This document shows, piece by piece, positions 34,851 to 43,173 of a stretch of 59,703 nucleotides of DNA. The notes under the pieces were generated by a model. That model was not told the DNA's origin and made no database searches. It worked only from the letters and a program-made list of their open reading frames with translations. The translations under genes and the position numbers were made by a program. Numbering within the stretch: position 1 is the stretch's first letter; the number at the start of each line of letters is the position of its first letter. Source of the DNA: CAZHTS01 sp964535315 (GTDB lineage: Bacteria; Chloroflexota; Anaerolineae; Anaerolineales; Anaerolineaceae); contig CAZHTS010000023.1 in the NCBI GenBank assembly GCA_964535315.1, positions 1 to 59,703 of the forward strand, in the 5' to 3' direction.

Positions 34851-37800
34851 GAAACCTCCTCCGTGGGTAAAGTGAAATAAAACGTGGCGCCCTGCTCGAT
34901 TGCACCTTCGGCCCACACCTGACCGCCGTGACGATGAACGATGCGTTGTACGATCGCCAACCCGATCCCGGTACCGGGAAACTCGTTTTCGGTGTGTAAG
35001 CGTTGAAACGCGCCAAACAATTTATTGACGTAGGCCATCTCAAATCCGGCGCCGTCGTCGCACACGTAATAAACCGTCTGCTCGCCCTGCTGCCGTTTCC
35101 CAAGTTCGATGGTGGCGGTTGGATGGTGGGCCGTAAACTTCCACGCGTTGCCCAGCAAATTCGATAACAGAATCCGCATCAGGTTGGCGTCTGCCTGTAC
35201 ATGCAGATGTTCTGGCATTCGCAGGGTCACGTGACGCTGTGGGTGTGCTTCTTTCAATTCCTCCAGGATTTCGCCGGCAATTTCGGCCAGGTCGACAGGC
35301 ACAATACGCATCTGTTCGCGGCTGACGCGCGAGAGCTTGAGCAAATCGTCGATCAACTGTCCCATGCGCTGGCTGGCGGTGCGAATGCGCTTCAGGTAGT
35401 CACGCCCGCGCTCATCCAGAGCATCGCTATAATCTTCCAGCAGGGCGTGACTGAAACCATCCATACTGCGCAGCGGGGCGCGCAGGTCATGCGAGACAGA
35501 ATAGGAGAAGGCTTCCAGTTCTTTATTGGCCTGTTGCAACTGGGACGTCCGTTCCTGGACGCGCTGTTCCAGGCTGGCGTTCAGGCGGCGAATCTCGGCC
35601 TCGGCCTGCTGCTGGGCGGTGATGTAACGGGCCTGTTGTACATTTTGCAACGCCAGCAGCGAAAGCTGGCGGGCAATTTGATACAACGCCTGGCAAACGT
35701 TCTCGAACTGCGCCCGCGGCATGCGCCTGACCTCAGCCAACGCCTGGCGATAGACCGCCGGGTCGGCGCCGACCTGGGTGGCGTAATCCAGCATCCGTTC
35801 TTCGTCTTGCTCGTCCAACACCTGGCCGATCAACCAGTTGGCGATGTGATGATCGCCGACGGTGATACCGGTGCCGCCATCCCACAATCCGCTGCTCAGA
35901 CAGGGGCGCAGGATCGGCCCATCCGGGCTGGCGCGCCCCAACTCGGCATCCGAGTGCATACAATTTTCCAACCCTACCTCGGTCTTACGGATCACCTCTG
36001 CGCACAGGCGGCAGAAATTGCTCGGGCGGGTGAGGGGCCGCCCCTGTGGATCGGTGATAATTGAGGCCACGCCGGTGGCGTTCGCAAAAGTGTCCTGAAT
36101 AACCTGAATCTCATCCAGGTTGAACAGGTCTTCAAAGCGCACCTGCGAAAGATCGCCGGCCGGTTGGGTCAGCGCCAGGATGCGCTGCTGCAGGGCCTGT
36201 TCGGACAGCTTACGCAGGGTGATATCGCGCACAATCGAAATAACTTCGTCGGCGCTACAGGCAACCATACGCGCCTCGTAACTGTGCAAGGCATCCTGAT
36301 GATACAGGTCATATTCGTACACCTGCACCTGTCCGGTTTCCAGGGCAGCCTGGATACTGGCGAGGGTAATCTCCGTCAGTTGCGGCAACAGTTCGCGGAT
36401 ATTCTTTCCCAGAAATTGCGCCGGGGGAAGGGCCAGCTGTTCAATCTGGCTGGTGAAATACTCCAGAATATCGCCGGAACGGTTGAAGCGAAACATCATA
36501 TCCGGTATGGCATTCAAAATGGCGCGGGAACGCGCCTCGCTGACCACCAGCGCATGCTCGGCCTGTTTGCGCCGGGTAATATCGTAAAACATGGCCACCA
36601 TATTGCCGGGCGTGGTCTGGAAGGCGTGCACTTCAAAGGCTCCGCTGACGCGTTGATCCTGATAGTCGATCTGTTCCAGTTCCCATACCCCGCCCTCGCG
36701 GGCAATGCGCCGGTATTGGTCCGGCACCTCGGTGTTGACCAGCGCCGGGAAGGCCAGCTCGATCGGCTGACCAACAACCAATTGATGGTTGAAGCCAAGA
36801 ATGGTTTCGGCTGCCGGGTTGGCGCCGGTGAAGATCAGCCGGCCATCCGCTTCCAACCGGTACATGTGCATGCCCAACGGCGAAGCTTCAACGATGCTGC
36901 GGAAACGCTGTTCTGAAACATACAGCGCCTCTTCGGCCTGCCGCCGCTCGCTGATGTCGCGCGTGGCGGCGTGGATTTCGAGCACCTGCCCGTTGGCATC
37001 GCGAACCGCCCGGCTGCTGGTTTCGAGCCAGACGTACCGGCCTTCTTTGCGCCGGGAGCGATAACTGATTAAATAGGTGACGTTCTGTTTCAGAATAGTG
37101 CTGAGTGCATAAGCCACCAGTGGCTGGTCTTCGGGGTGGATAAATTCGTAAGCAGAACGGCCCAGTAATTCTTCCGGTTCGTATCCCATGATGGCCTTAC
37201 AGGCAGGCGAGGCATATAAGAATGCACCCTCCAGGGTATGCCGTGAGATCAAATCGGTGGAATTCTCGGCCAACAGGCGGAAGCGCACCTCGCTGTCGCG
37301 CAACGCTTCTTCAGCCTGATACCGTTCGGTAATATCGATGATCAAACCTACCAGCGCCTCGATGCGCTGCTCCGGCCCGTACATTGGGGTAACCGAAACC
37401 GCACCCCAGAACAGGTCGCCGTTTTTACGCAGATAGCGCTTCTGCACCTGGGCATGCCGGACGCTGCCATCCAGTAACATCAGCAGGGCCTGGCGGCTGG
37501 CGTCGAGGTCTTCCGGGTGAGTGATATCCATCAACGATTTGCCCACCAGTTCGTCGGCAGTATAGCCGGTCATCTCGCACCAGCGGGCGTTGACCTCGAT
37601 GAACCGACTATAACGATCCACCACCACCAGCCCGGCGCCGACCGTATTAAACAACGCCGTCAGACGCATCCGGCTGGTGCGGATTTCAGCCTCGGTGCGG
37701 CGGCGTTCGGTGATATCGGTGTGGGTGCCCACCATACGCAAGGGGTTTCCGTCCGCATCCCATTCCATCACCCGCCCGCGCCCCAGCACCCATTTATAGC

Positions 37801-38815
37801 CACCGTTTTTGCAGCGCATGCGGTACTCCGCCACGAACGCAGGAGTCTCGTGCTGCATATGCCTGGTGCGGGCCGCCATCAATGCATCCACATCTTCGAG
37901 GTGAATATTGGAAATCCAGGATTGTTCGTCGTCCGGGAGTTCCGCTTCACTAAACCCTAACATGGCCCGATAATGCTCCGAATAATGCACACGGTGATTG
38001 GCAATATCCCAATCCCAGACCCCGTCGCCGCTACCCTCCAGGGCAAACTGCCAGCGTTCCTCGCTGGTACGCAGTTCCTGTTCGGTGCGTTTGCGTTCGG
38101 CCATCTCTTCTTCCAGGAGACGGTAATTGGTGCTCAACTGGTATAAAGACACCAGCACCGGGACGAGCAGCAACATCACCAACGCCAACGAAGCCCACAT
38201 CGCCTGGTTGAACAAAGTATTTTGATCCTGCCGCACCGATTGCAGGTAGATGCCGGCTCCCAGAAAACAATCGAGCTCTGGAACCCCGACGATGTAAGAT
38301 AACTTTTCCTCGGGCAGGCCCGAAACCGGTTTGGGGTAAACGTAGGTTACGTACGACCCCGTTGGGTGATTGCGGGCGGCCTGGACGATCTCACGCACAA
38401 TGTATTTGCCGTTGACATCCTGCAAATCCCACTGCCCGGTGTTGACCAGTTCCGGTTGAAACGGCTGCACCAGCAGCAGGCCGGTATAGGTGCCGAAGAA
38501 AATGTAGTTATCCCCGGCTTCGTCGCTGTAGGTCATGTTGGTCAGTAACGCCTGAGCCTGCTTGCGCCCCTCTTCCACTGTGATTCGCCCGCTGTGTACC
38601 GATTGAATGATCGGGGTGATGGCGTTACGCGCCATCGAAACATTCGAAATCAGCGCGATGCGCCGCTGTGTGATCGTTTTTTCATAGTACTGCCCGGTCC
38701 ACAGGCGCACCAAAAAAAAGATGGCCACAATGATAAAGGCCGCGCTGACCAACACCGGGGCGCTCACGTTCCAGATGATTGTACGAGCGGGTTGGTTGTT
38801 GTGCTGGTCAGTCAT
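34847..38815 (-). CDS. Cache/PAS/PocR sensor histidine kinase
   Basis: 1322 residues. Membrane helix at about 13-37; extracytoplasmic single-Cache-like domain about 40-200 (DEAGDNYIFFGTYTG, NHPTGSYVTYVYPKP); second helix about 205-228. Then five PAS domains (about 250-870), many with a closing PAC-type ITERR/ISERR element. A PocR-type ligand-binding domain at about 895-1060 carries CRLCAEVIRKTEVGLENC. The kinase core has the phospho-acceptor His in YSVSHDLRAPLRSMDGF and an ATPase domain with a Gly box (GTGIGLAIV). It senses external and internal signals and most likely phosphorylates the two receivers downstream. GGAG lies 7 bases before the ATG. Confidence 0.93.
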   Translation of the reverse strand: MTDQHNNQPARTIIWNVSAPVLVSAAFIIVAIFFLVRLWTGQYYEKTITQRRIALISNVSMARNAITPIIQSVHSGRITVEEGRKQAQALLTNMTYSDEAGDNYIFFGTYTGLLLVQPFQPELVNTGQWDLQDVNGKYIVREIVQAARNHPTGSYVTYVYPKPVSGLPEEKLSYIVGVPELDCFLGAGIYLQSVRQDQNTLFNQAMWASLALVMLLLVPVLVSLYQLSTNYRLLEEEMAERKRTEQELRTSEERWQFALEGSGDGVWDWDIANHRVHYSEHYRAMLGFSEAELPDDEQSWISNIHLEDVDALMAARTRHMQHETPAFVAEYRMRCKNGGYKWVLGRGRVMEWDADGNPLRMVGTHTDITERRRTEAEIRTSRMRLTALFNTVGAGLVVVDRYSRFIEVNARWCEMTGYTADELVGKSLMDITHPEDLDASRQALLMLLDGSVRHAQVQKRYLRKNGDLFWGAVSVTPMYGPEQRIEALVGLIIDITERYQAEEALRDSEVRFRLLAENSTDLISRHTLEGAFLYASPACKAIMGYEPEELLGRSAYEFIHPEDQPLVAYALSTILKQNVTYLISYRSRRKEGRYVWLETSSRAVRDANGQVLEIHAATRDISERRQAEEALYVSEQRFRSIVEASPLGMHMYRLEADGRLIFTGANPAAETILGFNHQLVVGQPIELAFPALVNTEVPDQYRRIAREGGVWELEQIDYQDQRVSGAFEVHAFQTTPGNMVAMFYDITRRKQAEHALVVSEARSRAILNAIPDMMFRFNRSGDILEYFTSQIEQLALPPAQFLGKNIRELLPQLTEITLASIQAALETGQVQVYEYDLYHQDALHSYEARMVACSADEVISIVRDITLRKLSEQALQQRILALTQPAGDLSQVRFEDLFNLDEIQVIQDTFANATGVASIITDPQGRPLTRPSNFCRLCAEVIRKTEVGLENCMHSDAELGRASPDGPILRPCLSSGLWDGGTGITVGDHHIANWLIGQVLDEQDEERMLDYATQVGADPAVYRQALAEVRRMPRAQFENVCQALYQIARQLSLLALQNVQQARYITAQQQAEAEIRRLNASLEQRVQERTSQLQQANKELEAFSYSVSHDLRAPLRSMDGFSHALLEDYSDALDERGRDYLKRIRTASQRMGQLIDDLLKLSRVSREQMRIVPVDLAEIAGEILEELKEAHPQRHVTLRMPEHLHVQADANLMRILLSNLLGNAWKFTAHHPTATIELGKRQQGEQTVYYVCDDGAGFEMAYVNKLFGAFQRLHTENEFPGTGIGLAIVQRIVHRHGGQVWAEGAIEQGATFYFTLPTEEVS

Positions 38816-38933
38816 CGCAACTCCGGCATCCCATCCCTGTTGGGCGAATAACCAAACAAAAATTCCACTAACACCTCCCCCATCCCTCTCTAAATGGCAA
38901 AGCTACAACCGGCGATCACAGGGCGTTGTTATC

Positions 38934-38943
38934 ATTGTACAAT
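38934..38943. promoter_or_regulatory. 10-bp palindrome upstream of the kinase operon
   Basis: ATTGTACAAT, a perfect palindrome, lies 119 bases before the kinase start. Its minus-strand half TACAAT could also be a -10, but no -35 is seen. Possible operator; weak. Confidence 0.3.
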
Positions 38944-39034
38944 AGTCTGAGTGAAAAGCGATAGCGCTTCCTCTAAATAAACCTTCTACACCTCTCTGTC
39001 AGAACACAGTATAGACTGCATGCTTTAGAGGCGA

Positions 39035-39063
39035 TTGACCCGCGAGGAGGGATGCTGTATAGT
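39035..39063 (+). promoter_or_regulatory. Sigma70-type promoter of the CoA-binding protein gene
   Basis: TTGACC, a 17-base spacer and TATAGT. The start would be about 60 bases before the ATG at 39129. Confidence 0.75.
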
Positions 39064-39128
39064 TTAACCATTGGGAGCGCTTGTAAAGCGTGCCAACCCA
39101 ATGTTGATTCGTGTGGCCGGAGGAAAAA

Positions 39129-39581
39129 ATGAACAGCAAAAAATCCGTGGATGAATTCTTCCAACAAAAGACGCTGGCAATGGTGGGCGTTTCGCGTGAT
39201 ACCAAAAAGTTTGGCTATCAGGTCTATCGCGAGCTTAAAAGCAAAGGCTATCATCTGCTGGCGGTAAACCCACAGGCGCAGCAGATCGACGGCGAACCCT
39301 GCTACCCGAATCTGCGCCAGTTGCCCGAAAAAGCAGGGGGGGTGATCGTGATGACTCCGGCCGCCCAGAGCGAAAGCGTGGTGCGGGATGCGGCGGTAGC
39401 CGGCATCCGGCGCGTCTGGCTGCAACAGGGCTCGGTCTCCGACGCCGCCCTGCGTTACTGTCAGGAAAACGGCATCGAAGTGATCGCCAATGAGTGTGTG
39501 CTGATGTTCGCCGAGCCGGTGGGCTCGTTTCACAAGGTGCACCGTTGGGTATGGAAGTTGATCGGAAAAATGCCGAAATAG
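39129..39581 (+). CDS. CoA-binding domain protein
   Basis: 150 residues from the ATG preceded by GGAGG. A single Rossmann-like CoA-binding domain: LAMVGVSRDTKKFGYQVYREL, HLLAVNPQAQQIDGEPCYPNL, GGVIVMTPAAQSE, VWLQQGSVSDAAL, and a C-terminal NECVLMFAEPVGSFHKVHRW. Proteins of this type bind CoA and resemble the N-terminal part of succinyl-CoA synthetase alpha and acyl-CoA synthetases, but lack the ligase part. The exact role is unknown. The gene is monocistronic with its own promoter and converges on the next gene. Confidence 0.88.
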   Translation: MNSKKSVDEFFQQKTLAMVGVSRDTKKFGYQVYRELKSKGYHLLAVNPQAQQIDGEPCYPNLRQLPEKAGGVIVMTPAAQSESVVRDAAVAGIRRVWLQQGSVSDAALRYCQENGIEVIANECVLMFAEPVGSFHKVHRWVWKLIGKMPK

Positions 39582-39583
39582 GC

Positions 39584-39802
39584 TCAATCCGGCAGAGGAG
39601 CCGGCAGGCGTACGACCGAGACGAGCACCAGATTGAGATCGCGCACGCGTTCCAGCAGACTATGCAGGGCCGCCTGGTCGCGAACGGGACCTGACAGCAG
39701 CGTGTCGCCATTTTCGCACGGGGTAAGGCGCATGTCGTCAAACCAGGCGGCCCGGTGCGCCGCCAGCCGGCCCTGGATGCGGATCTGATAATAAACGTTC
39801 AT
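39584..39802 (-). CDS. Conserved small protein of unknown function
   Basis: 72 residues: MNVYYQIRIQGRLAAHRAAW, then FDDMRLTPCENGDTLLSGPV and a hydrophobic end. The length and pattern (a beta strand, a GDTLLSGPVxDQAALH segment, an amphipathic helix) suggest a small ferredoxin-like fold in which two strands flank a helix. The stop lies 2 bases from that of the convergent CoA-binding gene. No enzyme motif. It may be co-transcribed with the DUF385-type gene upstream (73-base gap). Confidence 0.65.
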   Translation of the reverse strand: MNVYYQIRIQGRLAAHRAAWFDDMRLTPCENGDTLLSGPVRDQAALHSLLERVRDLNLVLVSVVRLPAPLPD

Positions 39803-39875
39803 GGCTGCCGGCCCGGCGCCAGAAGGTGCGAGTGCGGTCGTTCAGCCCCGCCCAGGTCAAAACCCACGCTGCACC

Positions 39876-40313
39876 TTACCCCGCTTTGGCGCCGGTCAGG
39901 CGGGTGCGGATGACCACGCGCCCGGCGGCGGCGCCTTGCAGGCTGTCCGGCTCGGGCTGCCCACCGGCATCCAGCCGAACACCCAGAAAACCGGCGTAGC
40001 GCCGGTTTTGGCGACAGCAGGCATCCAGTGCGGCGCTGACGGTGGGCAGGTCGGTGAACGCCTCGGCATAGGCGGGCAGGTTCTGCCCGCGAAACAAGAC
40101 CAGCACCTGAGCGCCATGTTGCAGACTGCGCCACCAGGTACGTTGGCGCTGGCTGATGGTGATGAGTTCCTGACCATCGACCAGATAGTTAACCGGCACG
40201 GTGTGCTGCCGCCCGCTTTTACGCCCGGTATAGGTGATAAGCAACGTCTCCTGGCTCAACAGGCCGTGCAGCGGCGAGCGCAGCAGGGCAATCATCATCG
40301 GGTTAAACCACAT
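39876..40313 (-). CDS. DUF385-type (F420-dependent nitroreductase-like) protein
   Basis: 145 residues. It shows the split-barrel flavin/F420-binding pattern TYTGRKSGRQHTVPVNYLVDGQELITIS and the WWRSLQHGAQVLVLFRGQ segment of the DUF385 family. Members include deazaflavin-dependent nitroreductases such as Ddn, but many bind other ligands, so the cofactor is inferred. AGGAG precedes the ATG. It is encoded beside a small protein of unknown function. Confidence 0.8.
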   Translation of the reverse strand: MWFNPMMIALLRSPLHGLLSQETLLITYTGRKSGRQHTVPVNYLVDGQELITISQRQRTWWRSLQHGAQVLVLFRGQNLPAYAEAFTDLPTVSAALDACCRQNRRYAGFLGVRLDAGGQPEPDSLQGAAAGRVVIRTRLTGAKAG

Positions 40314-40415
40314 TTCTTTACTCCTGATCGATTGGTTTTGATGAACGCAGTATAGCCCGCCACAGTGGCGAGCGCATCGGGCAAAAGTTTATTGTTGGGT
40401 TTATTCCAGGATGGT

Positions 40416-43034
40416 TTAGCCGCGCCGGATCAGCCCATATTGGGCGGCGAGTAACACCGCCTGGGCCCGGTTACTGGCGTCCAGTTTGCGATAGATACTG
40501 GCAGTATGCGCCTTGACCGTACCGGTCGAAATGACCAGCCGCCGGGCGATCTCCGCATTGGAAAGCCCATCGGCGATCAGTTGCAATAATTCCAGTTCGC
40601 GTCCGGTGAGTGGAACGACCGGGGATGGAGCGGGGCGCCCGGCAGCGGCCAACAGGGTGTTGGCATAGGTGTGCAGGTGAGCGGGACGCACACTCGCCAA
40701 CAGAGCGTACAGACCCTCGCCCTCATCCAGAAAAGAGCGGACATAATTTTCTATCCTGGCCTGCGCCAGCGTAGTTTCGAGCAGATCCAATGCACGCGCG
40801 GTCTGGCGATCACGCGCCAACACTACCGCCAGTTGTGCGGCCAGCGCCACCTGATTGCCGGCCCGCCCCTGCTGGCCGGCGGCCTGATACAAACGCTCCA
40901 ATTCCTGAATGGCCGCCGGCAGATCGCCGCAGGCGGTGAGATAACGCGCCCGGGCGGCCAGTTCGCTTTCATTCAACAGACCGGGGGGCGTATGAGCCGG
41001 CAAGGAACGCGCTCGAAGTATCCTGTGCGCGGCGGGCAGATCGCCGGCAGTGATGGAAACGGTCAGTTGCAGCGCCGCCAGGTGGTTATCGCTGCCTGGC
41101 GTCAACGTCTGCTGCCGGACGATCCCGGCCGCCTCTGCCAGCGCCCGCTCGGCGCCGGGCGCATCCCCTTGCGCCCAACACAGGCTGACCTGAGCCAGTA
41201 AAACGCTCACCAGGCTATCGGGGTTACCCCATAGATGCCCCAATGTCAGTCCCTTTTGCACACAGTCGGCGCACTCTGCCAGGCGGTTCCATTCATAGTA
41301 CAGGCGCGCCAGCCCGGCGTACACCCCGGCGACGAACGGCAAAGGCTGCCCGTCGGGCGAAGCAAGCTGGATGGCCGACTGATAGACACGCTGCGCCTCA
41401 CCCAGATGACCTTGAGCGGCGCGCAACTGTCCGAACGCCCGCAGCGCAGAAACCGCCAGATGCAGGTTGCCGGCCGCCTGTCCCCAGGCGGCGGCCTGCT
41501 GCATGGCCCGGGCGCTCTCCTCGACCCGGTCGCCGAGGATGGCGGCCCCACCCTGGGTAAACGCCACGATGCTGCGCAGCGAGAGCGCCCCGGCCGGCAG
41601 GCGCTCCAGCGCCCGCCCGCTGAGATAGCGGGCGTCTTCCACCCGGGCATCGATCAACGCCAGATAGGAACGGATGGCGTCGCACTGCCCCAACAAAGCC
41701 GCATCGCCGGTCTGAGCTTCGACCCCCGCCAGAATGTTCGTCAATTGGGCAGTCTGCCCGCTGAACAGCAGCGCCCAGGCCAGGTTCAATCGCAGCAATG
41801 GCCTGCCGGCCAGCAATTCCGCCGGCAGACGCGCCGCCCAATCTAACAACAGGCGTATCTGGCCGTTTTCCAGGCGGTCAAGGGCCTGCGCCTGGATGAG
41901 ATCGGCGGCGGCGGCAAAGTCGCCGCCGGAAAGCAGATGGTGGATGGCGCGATCGCAATCGCCCTGCGCCTCAAACCAGGCGGCCGCCCGGCGATGCAGC
42001 ACCGGCGGCCAATCGGGATCCGTACGGCGAAGACGGTGCAATAACAGATCCCCAAACAGGCGATGATAACGGTACCAGGAACGCTGGCTATCGAGCGGCA
42101 GGATGAACAGGTTCGCACGGTGCAGGGCCTCAAGCTGCGCCTGCCCGCCATCCTCGCCAGACAGGGCGTCACACAACGGGCCGCACATCCGCTCCACAAC
42201 GGCCGTCGCCAGCAAGAAACGCTGCACCGCCGGAGGCTGCTGGCTGAAAATTTCGTCAAAGAGATAATCGAGGATATATTGATCGCCGTGCGCCAGCGCC
42301 TCGATAAACGGGGTTGCATCCGGCCGGTCGCGCAGCGCCAGGGCCGCCAGTTGCAGCCCGGCCACCCAACCCTCGGTGCGCCCGGTCAGACCGGCGATTT
42401 GCCGGGCATCCAACGCCAGATGAAAGGCGTGCGTCAGGAATTGCCCGGCTTCTTCCTCGCTGAAACGCAGGTCGGCGGCGCGCAGTTCGGTCAACTGGCC
42501 GCGGGCGCGCAGGCGGGTGAGCGGTAGGGGCGGATCGGTGCGCGAGATCAAAACCAAATGCATGCTTTGCGGCAGATGCGCACATAAAAAGCCCAGGGCG
42601 CGATGCACCTCCAGATTGTGAATGACGTGATAATCATCCAGGACGAGCACCAGCGGCGGGGCGACGGCCAGTTCGTTAAGCCATACGGTCAGCAATTCCT
42701 GCCCGGCTGCCGGGTTGGGCGGATTTTGCAGCATGCGTTGTGTGGCCTGCCCCACCCCGGGGCAGGCGCTTTGTACCGCAGCCACCAGATACCGCAGAAA
42801 CAAGAGCGGGTCATTGTCGCCCTCATCCAGCATCAGCCAGGCCGCCGGACGATCCAGGCTATTTACCCAGGCAGCCGCCAAAGTGGTCTTGCCAAAGCCG
42901 GCCGGGGCGCACACCAGCGAGAGCCGGCCGGTCAAGCCATGATCCAGGCGCGCCAACAACTGCCGGCGCTCAATCAGTTCAGGGCGCCCGCCCGGAATGT
43001 GCAATTTCGTTACCAACAACGGTTGCAACGCCAT
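40416..43034 (-). CDS. MalT-like LuxR-family ATP-dependent regulator
   Basis: 872 residues. N-terminal STAND ATPase with P-loop CAPAGFGKTTLAAAW (about 40-55), Walker B VLVLDDYHV, and the arginine region LVLISRTDPPLPL. A winged-helix and a long TPR-like sensor follow (about 330-790). The C-terminal LuxR helix-turn-helix is complete: LTGRELELLQLIADGLSNAE and TVKAHTASIYRKL. MalT-type proteins activate transcription when ATP and an inducer are bound. The inducer is unknown. It is divergent from the diguanylate cyclase gene; the 139-base gap holds two palindromic elements. A strong ribosome site is missing. Confidence 0.92.
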   Translation of the reverse strand: MALQPLLVTKLHIPGGRPELIERRQLLARLDHGLTGRLSLVCAPAGFGKTTLAAAWVNSLDRPAAWLMLDEGDNDPLLFLRYLVAAVQSACPGVGQATQRMLQNPPNPAAGQELLTVWLNELAVAPPLVLVLDDYHVIHNLEVHRALGFLCAHLPQSMHLVLISRTDPPLPLTRLRARGQLTELRAADLRFSEEEAGQFLTHAFHLALDARQIAGLTGRTEGWVAGLQLAALALRDRPDATPFIEALAHGDQYILDYLFDEIFSQQPPAVQRFLLATAVVERMCGPLCDALSGEDGGQAQLEALHRANLFILPLDSQRSWYRYHRLFGDLLLHRLRRTDPDWPPVLHRRAAAWFEAQGDCDRAIHHLLSGGDFAAAADLIQAQALDRLENGQIRLLLDWAARLPAELLAGRPLLRLNLAWALLFSGQTAQLTNILAGVEAQTGDAALLGQCDAIRSYLALIDARVEDARYLSGRALERLPAGALSLRSIVAFTQGGAAILGDRVEESARAMQQAAAWGQAAGNLHLAVSALRAFGQLRAAQGHLGEAQRVYQSAIQLASPDGQPLPFVAGVYAGLARLYYEWNRLAECADCVQKGLTLGHLWGNPDSLVSVLLAQVSLCWAQGDAPGAERALAEAAGIVRQQTLTPGSDNHLAALQLTVSITAGDLPAAHRILRARSLPAHTPPGLLNESELAARARYLTACGDLPAAIQELERLYQAAGQQGRAGNQVALAAQLAVVLARDRQTARALDLLETTLAQARIENYVRSFLDEGEGLYALLASVRPAHLHTYANTLLAAAGRPAPSPVVPLTGRELELLQLIADGLSNAEIARRLVISTGTVKAHTASIYRKLDASNRAQAVLLAAQYGLIRRG

Positions 43035-43042
43035 CTCTGCGC

Positions 43043-43053
43043 GTTACAGTAAC
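43043..43053. promoter_or_regulatory. 11-bp palindrome at the MalT-like gene start
   Basis: GTTACAGTAAC (5+1+5) lies 9 bases before the ATG of the MalT-like gene and overlaps its probable -10 region. Possible autoregulatory site. Confidence 0.35.
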
Positions 43054-43069
43054 ACAAGTACACCATTGC

Positions 43070-43075
43070 CGTCAA
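43070..43075 (-). promoter_or_regulatory. Possible -35 of the MalT-like gene
   Basis: The minus strand reads TTGACG; 17-18 bases later comes TTACTGT, a poor -10. Transcription would start within about 5 bases of the ATG at 43034. Confidence 0.4.
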
Positions 43076-43106
43076 GTCCACGCCTCAAACGTTCGCTGTG
43101 GACTTG
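43073..43106. promoter_or_regulatory. Inverted repeat between divergent regulator and cyclase genes
   Basis: CAAGTCCAC at 43073-43081 and GTGGACTTG at 43098-43106 form a perfect 9+9 inverted repeat with a 16-base gap. The left arm overlaps the minus-strand TTGACG, and the right arm reaches the -35 region of the plus-strand promoter. This is a good candidate operator; whether the MalT-like protein binds it is unknown. Confidence 0.6.
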
Positions 43107-43121
43107 CTTTTCGAATGGACA

Positions 43122-43130
43122 TGCTATAAT
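43122..43130 (+). promoter_or_regulatory. Extended -10 promoter of the diguanylate cyclase gene
   Basis: TGCTATAAT, an extended -10 with its last base 44 bases before the ATG at 43174. Weak -35-like TTGCTT (43104-43109) at 15-base spacing. GAGGG lies before the ATG. Confidence 0.6.
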
Positions 43131-43173
43131 GAAAAATGATCCGATTCTATCTCGCCAGTAGAGGGTAGCGGTT

